17,139 nucleotides of DNA from Ignavibacteria bacterium (GTDB lineage Bacteria; Bacteroidota; Ignavibacteria; Kapaibacteriales; UBA4661). This document shows positions 1 to 6,602 of this stretch, one piece after another. Numbering within the stretch: the first letter of the stretch is position 1; each line of letters starts with the position of its first letter. The stretch spans positions 1 through 17,139 of the forward strand of contig JAAFHM010000037.1 in assembly GCA_013298375.1 (NCBI GenBank), written 5' to 3'. Below the pieces are notes generated by a model. It saw only the letters and a list, made by a program, of their open reading frames with translations. It had not been told where the DNA came from and did no database searches. The translations under genes were made by a program, and so were the position numbers.

Positions 1-272
1 ATCCAACCGCCCGGAACGCTTGCCAAATACGCCATTGAGGTATAAACGCCGTAGATAAAACCTGCGGTTGTCGTGTCAAATTCCATCCCGCTTGCCACCG
101 CCGGAGCCGTGAGAAAGAGAAGCAGAATTGCCCGCAAGCCATAAAAACTAAAACGCTCCCAAAATTCTGTGAAAAACAGCACAGACAAGCCGCGCGGATG
201 ACCGAAAAATTGCGCTCCCTGCGGCACCGATGGTGGTGAAGGGGAGTGCGATGGAGTTTGAACTGTTGCCAT
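1..272 (-). CDS. POT/PTR2-family peptide:H+ symporter, N-terminal part
   Basis: This is the first 90 codons of a gene that runs off the left edge of the window, read from the ATG at 272-270. The protein begins with a polar, Ser/Pro-rich stretch of about 20 residues. It then has a GHPRGLS segment leading into the first membrane helix, with the motif TEFWERFSFYG at residues 35-45. ExxER (here E36, E39, R40) followed by F-x-F/Y-Y-G is the helix-1 signature of proton-coupled oligopeptide transporters (POT/PTR2 branch of the major facilitator superfamily), where these charges take part in proton coupling. A second hydrophobic segment starts near residue 70. The expected product is an inner-membrane importer of di- and tripeptides. 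Substrate cannot be judged from this fragment. It lies downstream of the ccmD-like gene on the same strand, with a 178-nt gap containing a possible terminator, so it is probably transcribed separately. Confidence 0.85.
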   Translation of the reverse strand, partial: MATVQTPSHSPSPPSVPQGAQFFGHPRGLSVLFFTEFWERFSFYGLRAILLLFLTAPAVASGMEFDTTTAGFIYGVYTSMAYLASVPGGW

Positions 273-379
273 AATGGGAACACGTGATAAAAAGATGAAA
301 CAGAATGGGAATAATGAACACACACTGAACAAATCTGACTCGAAATGTGAAGACAAATCAAACGGCACGGAATATAGGA

Positions 380-417
380 AAAAAAAGCCGTCGCGCAAGC
401 ATTTTTACGCGAAGCCA
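380..417 (-). terminator. Possible terminator after the ccmD-like gene
   Basis: Read on the minus strand, a GCTTCGCG arm and a CGCGACGGC arm flank a 12-nt loop and are followed directly by a run of eight T. The core stem TCGCG/CGCGA is perfect, but the extension has mismatches, so this is a modest candidate. Its place, about 35 nt past the ccmD-like stop codon, is right for a terminator. Confidence 0.4.
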
Positions 418-450
418 GACAAATCAAACGCACAGCCTACTCAATTCATC

Positions 451-612
451 TCACTCCCTTGAGCGATTGCCAACGTGCGCCGCGCCCGATGATTCCTGTA
501 ATTTCGTGACCGAGCGCTCCAAACGAAACAGGTAATAGGCAATACCAATCCAAACGGTCAGCGCAACAAGAAGCACCACATACAGCGAGTTTTGAACAAG
601 AAAATTGTACAT
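451..612 (-). CDS. ccmD: CcmD-like small membrane protein
   Basis: The product is a 53-residue protein. It has a short N-terminus (MYNFLVQNSLYVV), one membrane helix of about 20 residues, and then the sequence YYLFRLERSVTKLQE. This pattern of an N-terminal helix followed by a short charged amphipathic tail containing RLE/K is typical of CcmD-family proteins in Bacteroidota and Chlorobi. CcmD helps release haem-loaded CcmE from the CcmABC transporter during cytochrome c maturation at the inner membrane. The ATG at 612-610 is preferred because the protein then starts as the family does; an in-frame TTG at 648 would add 12 residues. No ccmC, ccmB or ccmE gene is nearby, which is unusual because ccmD normally follows ccmC. 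The neighbour on its 5' side is the divergent dapB. The family assignment rests on a very short protein, so it is only moderately secure. Confidence 0.6.
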   Translation of the reverse strand: MYNFLVQNSLYVVLLVALTVWIGIAYYLFRLERSVTKLQESSGAAHVGNRSRE

Positions 613-785
613 AACGGAAGCAAAATTGAGGATAAGAAATAATGACAAAATAGCCTCGCCAAGATACGCCGCCCGTCACGCTTTTCCAAGCCCAAAAAGT
701 ACGTTTTTCGCTGGCATTGCAACGAAGAGGCTTTTTGTGTAGATTCGCAGGGCATATTTTTTTTACACAATCGTCGGATAACTCT

Positions 786-1559
786 ATGGAAACACCTTCC
801 CCCTTGCGTATTGCACTCGTCGGCTATGGTTCGATGGGCAAAGAATTGGAGCGCCTTGCACCACGCTATGGATGCGTCGTCGAACAGATTTTTTCGACCC
901 AGCGCCCGCTTCAAAGCGCCCAAATAAGCGACTTCTCCTTCGATGTTGCTATTGATTTTTCTCTTCCCTCGGCGGTGCTTAGTAACGTACAGATTTTGGC
1001 AGGACACGGAAAAAATATTGTTCTCGGTACAACAGGCTGGATGGCGCACCGTGAGGCGCTTGGCGAGCTAGTACGCGAAAAAAATATCGGGCTGGTCTGG
1101 GGAACAAATTTTTCGGTTGGTGTGCAGATATTCAGTCATCTTGTGCGCATGGCGGCAGAATTTGCCAACAAATTTGATGAATACGACGTGGCACTGCACG
1201 AACTCCATCATACCCGTAAAATTGACGCTCCAAGCGGTACGGCACTATCCTTAGCACACATTATTCAAGCCACAATGCCGCAGAAAACCTCGCTTTTGAC
1301 CGATACCGCCGATGGGCGCATCGCCCCCGAAGCCCTCCATGTCTCTTCCACTAGAGTCGGCGAAACACCCGGCACACACACGCTCTACCTTGATGCACTC
1401 CCCGACACTATCGAACTCACCCACCGCGCCCGCAATAGAAGCGGCTTTGCCATTGGTGCGCTTCGTGCGGCACGGTGGGTTGATGGCAAACAAGGAATGA
1501 TGGAATTTAGCGAGATTTTTCCGCGTATCGTCCAAAATCAAGCAACGACGGCACGGTAA
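786..1559 (+). CDS. dapB: 4-hydroxy-tetrahydrodipicolinate reductase
   Basis: DapB uses NAD(P)H to reduce hydroxy-tetrahydrodipicolinate to tetrahydrodipicolinate in the cytoplasm, the step leading to meso-diaminopimelate and lysine. The 257-residue protein has the usual family length. The N-terminal Rossmann fold carries VGYGSMGKE at residues 12-20, then DFSLPSAV near 57-64 and GTTGW at 81-85. The substrate part has GTNFSVGV (106-113), the catalytic signature ELHHTRKIDAPSGTA (139-153; H141/H142 and K145), and RVGETPGTHTL followed by IELTHRA and GALRAARW near the end. The ATG at 786 is chosen because it puts the Rossmann strand at the usual distance; an earlier in-frame start at 717 would add 23 residues not expected in the family. 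The gene stands alone, divergent from the ccmD-like gene, with a possible terminator right after its stop. Confidence 0.97.
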   Translation: METPSPLRIALVGYGSMGKELERLAPRYGCVVEQIFSTQRPLQSAQISDFSFDVAIDFSLPSAVLSNVQILAGHGKNIVLGTTGWMAHREALGELVREKNIGLVWGTNFSVGVQIFSHLVRMAAEFANKFDEYDVALHELHHTRKIDAPSGTALSLAHIIQATMPQKTSLLTDTADGRIAPEALHVSSTRVGETPGTHTLYLDALPDTIELTHRARNRSGFAIGALRAARWVDGKQGMMEFSEIFPRIVQNQATTAR

Positions 1560-1564
1560 ACGCT

Positions 1565-1596
1565 GGCAAAAAATTTTGCCCTCGTGTTTATTTTTT
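1565..1596 (+). terminator. Possible dapB terminator overlapping the next promoter
   Basis: Five bases after the dapB stop codon, GGCAAA and TTTGCC form a short perfect inverted repeat, which an outer AAAC/GTTT pairing can extend. A run of six T follows at 1591-1596. The stem is short and AT-rich, so termination may be weak. The right arm includes the TTTG proposed as the -33 element of the response-regulator promoter. Confidence 0.4.
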
Positions 1597-1606
1597 GGTA
1601 TTTTTG
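1575..1606 (+). promoter_or_regulatory. Bacteroidota-type promoter of the LytTR regulator
   Basis: TTTG at 1575-1578 and TATTTTTG at 1599-1606 are 20 nt apart. This matches the TTTG ... TAnnTTTG promoter form described for the primary sigma factor of Bacteroidota. Transcription would start near 1613, giving a leader of about 140 nt that includes the hexanucleotide repeat. The same 20-nt spacing recurs at both lipoprotein promoters in this window. The match is by pattern only. Confidence 0.55.
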
Positions 1607-1628
1607 CCTTGTGTGAGTCCGCCGTGTT

Positions 1629-1669
<41 letters not shown>

Positions 1670-1751
1670 ACGCGGAGCGCTAAGGCGAGGCACGACAACA
1701 AAACGACACAAGAAAACGTGATTCCGTATCATTATTGAACGTCCCAAAACT

Positions 1752-2549
1752 ATGCGTATTTTTATTCTCGAAGACGATTCGCCTCTTGCTACTGCGCTTG
1801 TGTCGGTGATACGAACATACTTCCGCGAGGAATTGGCAACAATCGAAACCGCGAGAACCTTGCAACAAGCAAGAGAGGTTCTCCCAATTTTCCAGCCCGA
1901 TATTCTGATTTTTGATGTCAAGTTGCCGGACGGTCACGGTTTTGAGGTATTGCAATACCTCCCGAACCCGACTATCGGCAAAATCTGCTTCTCCGGGCTG
2001 CCTGAGCGCGAGTTAATTCGGGATATTGCTCGCTACGGTGTGCAGCGCTTCGTTTCTAAGCCTCTTGAGACGAAAGAACTGGTGCAAGAACTGAGAGAGG
2101 TGATGCTGGAAGTGCGCCAGGCACAACAAGCGGCTTTTTTGCAGCAAGCCCAAGAAAACCGCCAAGATGCGACCGATGAAGAAAACAAGCGTCTCCGCGC
2201 ACGTCTGGTGGAGGGCGATGAATCGCCGATAATAGAGATAGAGACAGACGGAGCGCTCATACGGCTACAGGTGAGCCAGATTCTCTTTTGCGAAGCGGAG
2301 AAAAATTATGTGAATATTCATTGCGAGGGCAGACCAGAAGCCGTGCGGGTTCGCAAAACATTGAATGAGTACGACGGCATCTTGCAACAGTACGGATTTA
2401 TCCGCACACACAAAAGTTTTCTTGTGCAGATGCGGAAAGTTATCCGATTGGAGCAGTCGGTTGCGCACTTTGCCGATGGACGTAAAGCGAGAATTGCTGA
2501 AGGGCGACGGGCAGAGGTAAAAAAAGTATTTGCTCAAACGCGCATATAA
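1752..2549 (+). CDS. LytTR-family response regulator (REC-LytTR)
   Basis: The protein is a 265-residue two-component response regulator. The N-terminal receiver domain (about 1-120) has the acidic pair in LEDD (D8, D9), the phosphoacceptor D55 in LIFDVKLPDGHG, the switch Ser in FSGLP (S81) and the conserved Lys in VSKPL (K103). Residues 115-155 are a Gln/Glu-rich helical linker. The C-terminal LytTR DNA-binding domain (about 160-262) shows QILFCEAEKNYVNIH, VRVRKTLNEYDGIL and FIRTHKSFLVQM, the usual signature strings of this domain. All receiver residues are present, so it should be phosphorylatable. No sensor kinase is in the window. A candidate promoter with a hexanucleotide repeat in its leader lies upstream. 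Directly downstream are degenerate repeats and the promoter of lipoprotein A, which makes that gene a plausible target, though this is inference. LytTR proteins usually bind pairs of short direct repeats. Confidence 0.95.
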   Translation: MRIFILEDDSPLATALVSVIRTYFREELATIETARTLQQAREVLPIFQPDILIFDVKLPDGHGFEVLQYLPNPTIGKICFSGLPERELIRDIARYGVQRFVSKPLETKELVQELREVMLEVRQAQQAAFLQQAQENRQDATDEENKRLRARLVEGDESPIIEIETDGALIRLQVSQILFCEAEKNYVNIHCEGRPEAVRVRKTLNEYDGILQQYGFIRTHKSFLVQMRKVIRLEQSVAHFADGRKARIAEGRRAEVKKVFAQTRI

Positions 2550-2586
2550 AAATTATCAACGGTTTCCTTTTGCATTGCCAACCAAT

Positions 2587-2710
2587 TTTATCCCTAAAAA
2601 CGCCGATTGCGTTGTTTTGCCCCAACCGACTTCATCCCTAAAAACACGGATTTCGTCCCGCCGCACATTTTTTATGGGGTTTTCGTCCCTAAAAAACGGG
2701 TTTGTGTCCC
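2587..2710 (+). repeat. Degenerate direct repeats upstream of lipoprotein A promoter
   Basis: Three units, starting near 2587, 2631 and 2681, share a core resembling TTTCRTCCCTAAAAAC followed by a G-rich stretch. In the second and third units a half-copy (TTTCGTCCC, TTTGTGTCCC) comes after it. The period is about 44-50 nt. The block fills the gap after the response-regulator gene and ends 7 nt before the proposed -33 element of lipoprotein A. An open frame spans it, but the frame reads as low-complexity repeated peptide and is not called as a gene. It could be a regulator-binding array or a decayed intergenic repeat. Confidence 0.6.
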
Positions 2711-2716
2711 ACGGGC

Positions 2717-2747
2717 TTGACGGGAAGAAAAAAATGTGATAAGTTTG
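2717..2747 (+). promoter_or_regulatory. Bacteroidota-type promoter of lipoprotein A
   Basis: TTG at 2717-2719 and TAAGTTTG at 2740-2747 are separated by 20 nt, matching the Bacteroidota -33/-7 form. The predicted start near 2754 leaves a leader of about 160 nt. The -7 box belongs to the 249-bp duplicated module, while the -33 lies just outside it. Even so, the second copy has a TTGA at exactly the same distance. Confidence 0.6.
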
Positions 2748-2980
2748 TATCTACAAAAAAGCCCGCCTTTCATGCAATGTGAGTTTCGACCTCACAAGTT
2801 TCAAAGCGGGCAAGCAGATAAGAATTACGCCCCTATCTGCTTGCAATATACGCAAGAGAAGCACTGCACGAAAGAGTGGGACGCATTTTTCACTCTATTT
2901 TTGGAATTTTCTATGAAGTTTTTTGGTTTGAAGGCTTTGAAAGCCTTCGTATTGGCTGGTATTGTTAGTGGGTTGGTGGT
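2732..2980 (+). repeat. Direct repeat, copy 1: promoter box, leader and signal-peptide module
   Basis: These 249 bp match 7524-7772 with no gaps and only four substitutions (at 2752, 2779, 2937 and 2940). The repeat starts at AAATGTGATAAG and ends inside the lipoprotein signal peptide, just before the lipobox Ser-Cys codons. It thus contains the -7 box, the untranslated leader, the start codon and about 23 codons. Beyond it, and upstream of it, the two loci are unlike at the DNA level. Confidence 0.95.
2754..2912 (+). ncRNA. Structured 5' leader of lipoprotein A (candidate cis-regulatory RNA)
   Basis: Three hairpins can be drawn by eye. The first pairs GCCCGC (2761-2766) with GCGGGC (2806-2811), plus TTT/AAA inside, and encloses an inner stem TGTGAG/CTCACA with a 7-nt loop (2778-2796). 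The second is a perfect 11-bp stem, 2810-2820 with 2834-2844, around a 13-nt loop; its first two bases overlap the first hairpin's arm. The third pairs AGAGTG (2873-2878) with CACTCT (2891-2896) and is followed by ATTTTT, ending 10 nt before the ATG. That last one resembles a small attenuator. I do not recognise a known riboswitch class, and the function is unknown. Confidence 0.55.
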
Positions 2981-4049
2981 GAGTTGTGATTCTGGTGTAG
3001 TAGGAGAAGGTTCTGCGTTACCAAATGAACAAAATGTTGTTGCGAAACAATCATCGGCAAAGCAGTTTACTCCTGCGCAGATTGCGGAAATGTCGGTTGC
3101 TAATGGTCAGTTAGAATCCATGAGCATTGCGATTGCGAAGACGCTGACAGACGAAAGTATGCGTCAATGGGTATATGGTGAGTGTATAGAGCGTTTTGAT
3201 GGTGAGACCAATGTCTTGTGGCAACATCTCAACCGAGATCGTTCACGTGCTTGGGCGAATAAAATCTCTGCTGCAATGCCCCAGAATAAAGAGATATTCA
3301 ATGTGGAAGCAGCAATAGCAAGAATCCAATCCAACAAGAGTGCAAATCTGCATTTGTTCTGGTACAATGCGGATAAATGGGATAAAAAATCTTCTCCGAT
3401 TGTTGTGTACACTCCCGTTGATAAAGATCCTGAAAAGATGCCGTATTTAACGGGGTTTGATGCACAAGGACGTTCGTATCAAGTTGATGAAGCGTTTGCA
3501 AAGACCCACACGGTGGTTGTATTAACATTTAATGAGCGGACGAACCTCGAAGGTAATATAGTTTTCTCCCAAACCAACCGCCAAGTACCATCAAAAAATG
3601 GAGCTAAACTCAATGCTCCGGGAGATGATTTCCTCTACATTCGGGTCGTAACTTTTAATAGTGCTTCTGAAAGTTGGTTTGCTGGGGATCCCGAAATGTA
3701 TGCTGAGGTTTCCAATGGAACTTATGTTCAAAGATTTAACCTCAGCGTTACACTTGCTGATTGCAATAATTTTACTCCAAAACGCGTTGATATTTCTGTG
3801 TTTGCATGGATTCTTCCTAACCGCAGTAACACAACTTCAGTTCAATGGAAAGAGGCAGATGATTTCTTGGAGGGAGCGGATGATGTATTACAGATGCACA
3901 CCCTATATTACCCCTCAACGGCGAACGGTTCACAGTATTCAAGCACACTCTTTAATCTGGGTTATGATCAATCTCAGGTTGATTATATGCGTGTTTTTGG
4001 CAATATCGCTCAGGGTGTATCTAATCCTTCCGGCGCTTATCAATGGTAA
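2913..4049 (+). CDS. Lipoprotein A, unknown function (paralogue of lipoprotein B)
   Basis: The product is 378 residues long. Its signal peptide (KFFGLKALKAF, then a hydrophobic core) ends in the lipobox VVSC, so Cys25 would be lipidated. A low-complexity Ser/Gln linker to about residue 55 suits a surface or periplasmic lipoprotein. The ATG at 2913 is chosen because it begins a proper lipoprotein signal; the frame stays open upstream to 2736 but covers the leader and promoter. Segments shared with lipoprotein B are IERFDGETNVLWQHL (92-106), LHLFWYNADKWD (146-157) with IVVYTPVD, FDAQGRSY (182-189), LTFNERT (204-210) and WFAGDPE (255-261). The C-terminus differs from B. I do not recognise the family with confidence. 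Bacteroidota lipoproteins of the DUF3103 type have a loosely similar layout, but I could not check this. The gene ends at a strong terminator, so it looks monocistronic. Confidence 0.85.
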   Translation: MKFFGLKALKAFVLAGIVSGLVVSCDSGVVGEGSALPNEQNVVAKQSSAKQFTPAQIAEMSVANGQLESMSIAIAKTLTDESMRQWVYGECIERFDGETNVLWQHLNRDRSRAWANKISAAMPQNKEIFNVEAAIARIQSNKSANLHLFWYNADKWDKKSSPIVVYTPVDKDPEKMPYLTGFDAQGRSYQVDEAFAKTHTVVVLTFNERTNLEGNIVFSQTNRQVPSKNGAKLNAPGDDFLYIRVVTFNSASESWFAGDPEMYAEVSNGTYVQRFNLSVTLADCNNFTPKRVDISVFAWILPNRSNTTSVQWKEADDFLEGADDVLQMHTLYYPSTANGSQYSSTLFNLGYDQSQVDYMRVFGNIAQGVSNPSGAYQW

Positions 4050-4064
4050 GTGGAAATGTAGTTT

Positions 4065-4109
4065 TCTCTCTCCGAAACATTTACACGTTTCGGAGGGAGA
4101 ATTTTTTTT
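4065..4109 (+). terminator. Strong rho-independent terminator after lipoprotein A
   Basis: TCTCTCTCCGAAAC (4065-4078) pairs with GTTTCGGAGGGAGA (4087-4100). That is 14 continuous pairs including one G-T wobble, around an 8-nt loop, and a run of eight T follows. It lies 16 nt after the stop codon of lipoprotein A. Confidence 0.93.
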
Positions 4110-4160
4110 GCCCCAAATTCACAATTTCTCTTTATTCCACTGCAACAAGGCTTCTGTCTA

Positions 4161-6602
4161 ATGCTCACTTATCAAGCCCTTTACCACAGAATTTTTCAAT
4201 GCCTTCCCTATATTACATTTTGTTTTTTTTGCGTAGAGCAGGCATTTGCTCAAAATACTATCATCTTTGGTAAGATAGTGGAAAAAGATACTCAAGAGCC
4301 GATAATCGGAGCAATGTGCTTCCTTATGCCGATATTGTTGCAAGATTCCGCTTTATCTGATAAGAGTTCCGTAACCAATAAGCGCTTTTATAAAACACAA
4401 TCAGGTAAGGGAGGGCAATATTCATTTTCTGGTCTTGTTCCGCAGGGTTACAAACTGATTGTTATGAGGCAGGGTTATCAGAAAGTTGAAGAGAAAATCA
4501 CTCAAACATCTTCTAATCTTCAAATAGATATACAATTATCGCATTTATCAATCCAAACCCAAATTGTTACGGTTGAATCTAATCAAGAAAAAGTACAAAC
4601 GAAGGGTTTGAGTATTATGGATGTTAGTATGGATATGGTTAGACAATTACCGATATTTGGCGGCGAACCTGATGTGATGAGAACATTACAATTGCTGCCC
4701 GGAATAAAAACAACATCTGATTTGACCAGCGGCGTAAATATTCGTGGAGGTAATACCGACCAAAATCTTGTCCTTTTAGATGGTGTTACGGTGTACAATC
4801 CGATTCATTTTTTAGGGCTTTCGAGTATTTTTAATACAAATGCTTTAAGCAATATACGACTATACAAAAGTGTGCCTTCGGCAGAGTTTGGCGGACGTGT
4901 ATCTAGTGTTTTAGATATTACGATGAAGAATGGGGCAAGAGATAAAACACGAGGCAAAGTTGGTATATCAACTTTAGATGCCCATGTTTTTCTTGAAACA
5001 CCCATCAGTTCAAATGCAACAATTATGGTAGCAGGACGCAGAATGTATTTGGATGCCCTTATGGAAACTTACCGATGGTTTACAACTGATGTTCTCAAAA
5101 AACCTGATACAGCACCCCTTTACTATAATTTTTATGATACAAATATCAAATTCGTCTATGAGCCTTCCGCTAATAATCGTTTCACTATTGGGGGATACAT
5201 AGGTCAGGATACATTATATCCCTCCCCTGCGCTTCGAGTAGCAGAAACGGACATCAAAATAGGTTGGGGCAATACTATTGCATATCTTACATGGTTACAC
5301 ATTATGTCTCCGACATTATTAGTAAATTCTTCAATTTCATACAGCGGATATAGCTTTAATCTGCTCAATTCACTGAATTTATTACAAACCACCCTAGGCA
5401 ATGGCTCACAAACACAATCGCGTATTCACACTATTACGGCTAAGGCAGATATTGATTATTTAGGGGTAAAATATCATAATATGAAAGCCGGGCTGGAGGC
5501 TATGTATTACGATGTACATTCGGTTCTTTTTTCTGAATCGCCGACAACAGCGCACCATTCATCACTCTTAGCGCTTAATCTCTTTGCTCAAGATGATTGG
5601 ACTGTATTGAATAATCTGAGTATTAATGGTGGCCTTCGATTCATCAGTGTTCCCGATATGAATTTTATCCGTATTGAGCCGCGCTTAACAGTAGACTACC
5701 AACCCAATAATTTTTTCAATATTCGTGCTTCTTTCGGAACCGCGAGCCAGCTTATTCAAACTCTTGTTCAAAGTCCAAGTGGTTTACCCAGTGACGCATG
5801 GATACTTGCATCGAAGGAAGTGCAACCGAGTACATCAGTACAAGCTACTATGGGAGTTGAAGCAACAATTATTGAAGACTACCTCAAATTTTCTACCGAA
5901 GTATTCTATAACCGATTCTCAAGTATATATGCTGTTAAGCCCTTACCATTACAAGGACCAAATAGTAGTTTGACAAGTCGCAATGATATTCTTACAATCG
6001 GTCAAAATGAGAGTTATGGTATTGAAACTTTTATGCAGCTAACACTCAAGAACCTCACAGCATGGGTAAGTTACACGCTTTCATCCGCTACAAATAGATT
6101 TCCTGAACTTAATCGCGGTATTCCTTTTGCACCACGATATGACAGCCGCCACGATATATCTCTTGCTGCGTCTTATAACCCAGATAGTGTCTGGAATTTC
6201 GGTATTACATGGGTTTACAGAAGCCCTCAGCCTTTCACGCTACCTGATGCACAGTTTTTTGCACCTCTCAGAACTGGTCTGTCGTCCGATCCCTGGCAAT
6301 GTTGTACGGCTCTGCCTTTTCGTGGTCAATACATTACAGGACAGAGGAATGCCGTCAGATTGTTGCCCTATCATCGCTTAGATATTAGCGTCACGCATAA
6401 ATTCAATTATATCAATCTCCCTCTTGATTTAACTTTAAGCATCTATAATCTTTATAATCAATCCAATAGTTTACTATGGTGGTTAGAAAGAACTCAAAAA
6501 AACAGCTCTACTATCAATGCGGATAGTACCTTTTTGCTCACTTTATTTCAACTCAATCAATTTCCATTTTTACCCTCAATAGGATTACAATGGCATTTTT
6601 AA
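4161..6602 (+). CDS. TonB-dependent outer-membrane receptor with carboxypeptidase-like N-terminal domain
   Basis: The product is 813 residues long. A signal peptide ends at AFA-QN (about residue 30). Residues 33-130 form a carboxypeptidase-regulatory-like beta-sandwich (FGKIVEKDTQEPIIGA, then YSFSGLVPQGYKLIV). Residues about 145-258 are the plug, with LPIFGGEPDVMRTLQLLPGI, then GVNIRGGNTDQNLVLLDGV and AEFGGRVSSVLDITMKNG. The rest is the 22-strand-type barrel, ending in an aromatic residue (GLQWHF). Such receptors import a bound ligand across the outer membrane using TonB-ExbBD energy; the ligand here cannot be told from sequence. I see no clear N-terminal signalling domain. The gene overlaps the following DUF4249 lipoprotein gene by 13 nt, a pairing seen repeatedly in Bacteroidota. 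A strong terminator lies 52 nt upstream and no convincing promoter follows it. Base composition is visibly more AT-rich than that of smc or dapB. Confidence 0.95.
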   Translation: MLTYQALYHRIFQCLPYITFCFFCVEQAFAQNTIIFGKIVEKDTQEPIIGAMCFLMPILLQDSALSDKSSVTNKRFYKTQSGKGGQYSFSGLVPQGYKLIVMRQGYQKVEEKITQTSSNLQIDIQLSHLSIQTQIVTVESNQEKVQTKGLSIMDVSMDMVRQLPIFGGEPDVMRTLQLLPGIKTTSDLTSGVNIRGGNTDQNLVLLDGVTVYNPIHFLGLSSIFNTNALSNIRLYKSVPSAEFGGRVSSVLDITMKNGARDKTRGKVGISTLDAHVFLETPISSNATIMVAGRRMYLDALMETYRWFTTDVLKKPDTAPLYYNFYDTNIKFVYEPSANNRFTIGGYIGQDTLYPSPALRVAETDIKIGWGNTIAYLTWLHIMSPTLLVNSSISYSGYSFNLLNSLNLLQTTLGNGSQTQSRIHTITAKADIDYLGVKYHNMKAGLEAMYYDVHSVLFSESPTTAHHSSLLALNLFAQDDWTVLNNLSINGGLRFISVPDMNFIRIEPRLTVDYQPNNFFNIRASFGTASQLIQTLVQSPSGLPSDAWILASKEVQPSTSVQATMGVEATIIEDYLKFSTEVFYNRFSSIYAVKPLPLQGPNSSLTSRNDILTIGQNESYGIETFMQLTLKNLTAWVSYTLSSATNRFPELNRGIPFAPRYDSRHDISLAASYNPDSVWNFGITWVYRSPQPFTLPDAQFFAPLRTGLSSDPWQCCTALPFRGQYITGQRNAVRLLPYHRLDISVTHKFNYINLPLDLTLSIYNLYNQSNSLLWWLERTQKNSSTINADSTFLLTLFQLNQFPFLPSIGLQWHF

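Noticed and set aside
274..462. Small Lys/Asn-rich plus-strand frame
   Set aside because: Composition reflects an A-rich intergenic stretch; there is no conserved pattern, no clear promoter, and it overlaps the likely terminator of the ccmD-like gene.
2587..2710. CRISPR array
   Set aside because: Only three degenerate units with uneven spacing; the repeats are not identical, there are no unique spacers of even length, and no cas genes are in the window.
2530..2739. Short plus-strand frame after the response regulator
   Set aside because: It begins inside the regulator gene and its sequence is the translation of the degenerate repeats. Nothing in it resembles a folded protein.
2736..2912. 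Possible 59-residue N-terminal extension of lipoprotein A (and the same at 7528-7704 for lipoprotein B)
   Set aside because: The frame is open in both copies, but it covers the promoter -7 box and the hairpin leader. It would also bury the lipoprotein signal peptide in the middle of the protein. Openness in both copies follows simply from their 98% identity.
2754..2912. Cobalamin riboswitch upstream of the lipoprotein/receptor genes
   Set aside because: Such riboswitches often control TonB receptors, and a GCACTGCAC string is present, but the conserved cobalamin core and its surrounding helices are not visible.
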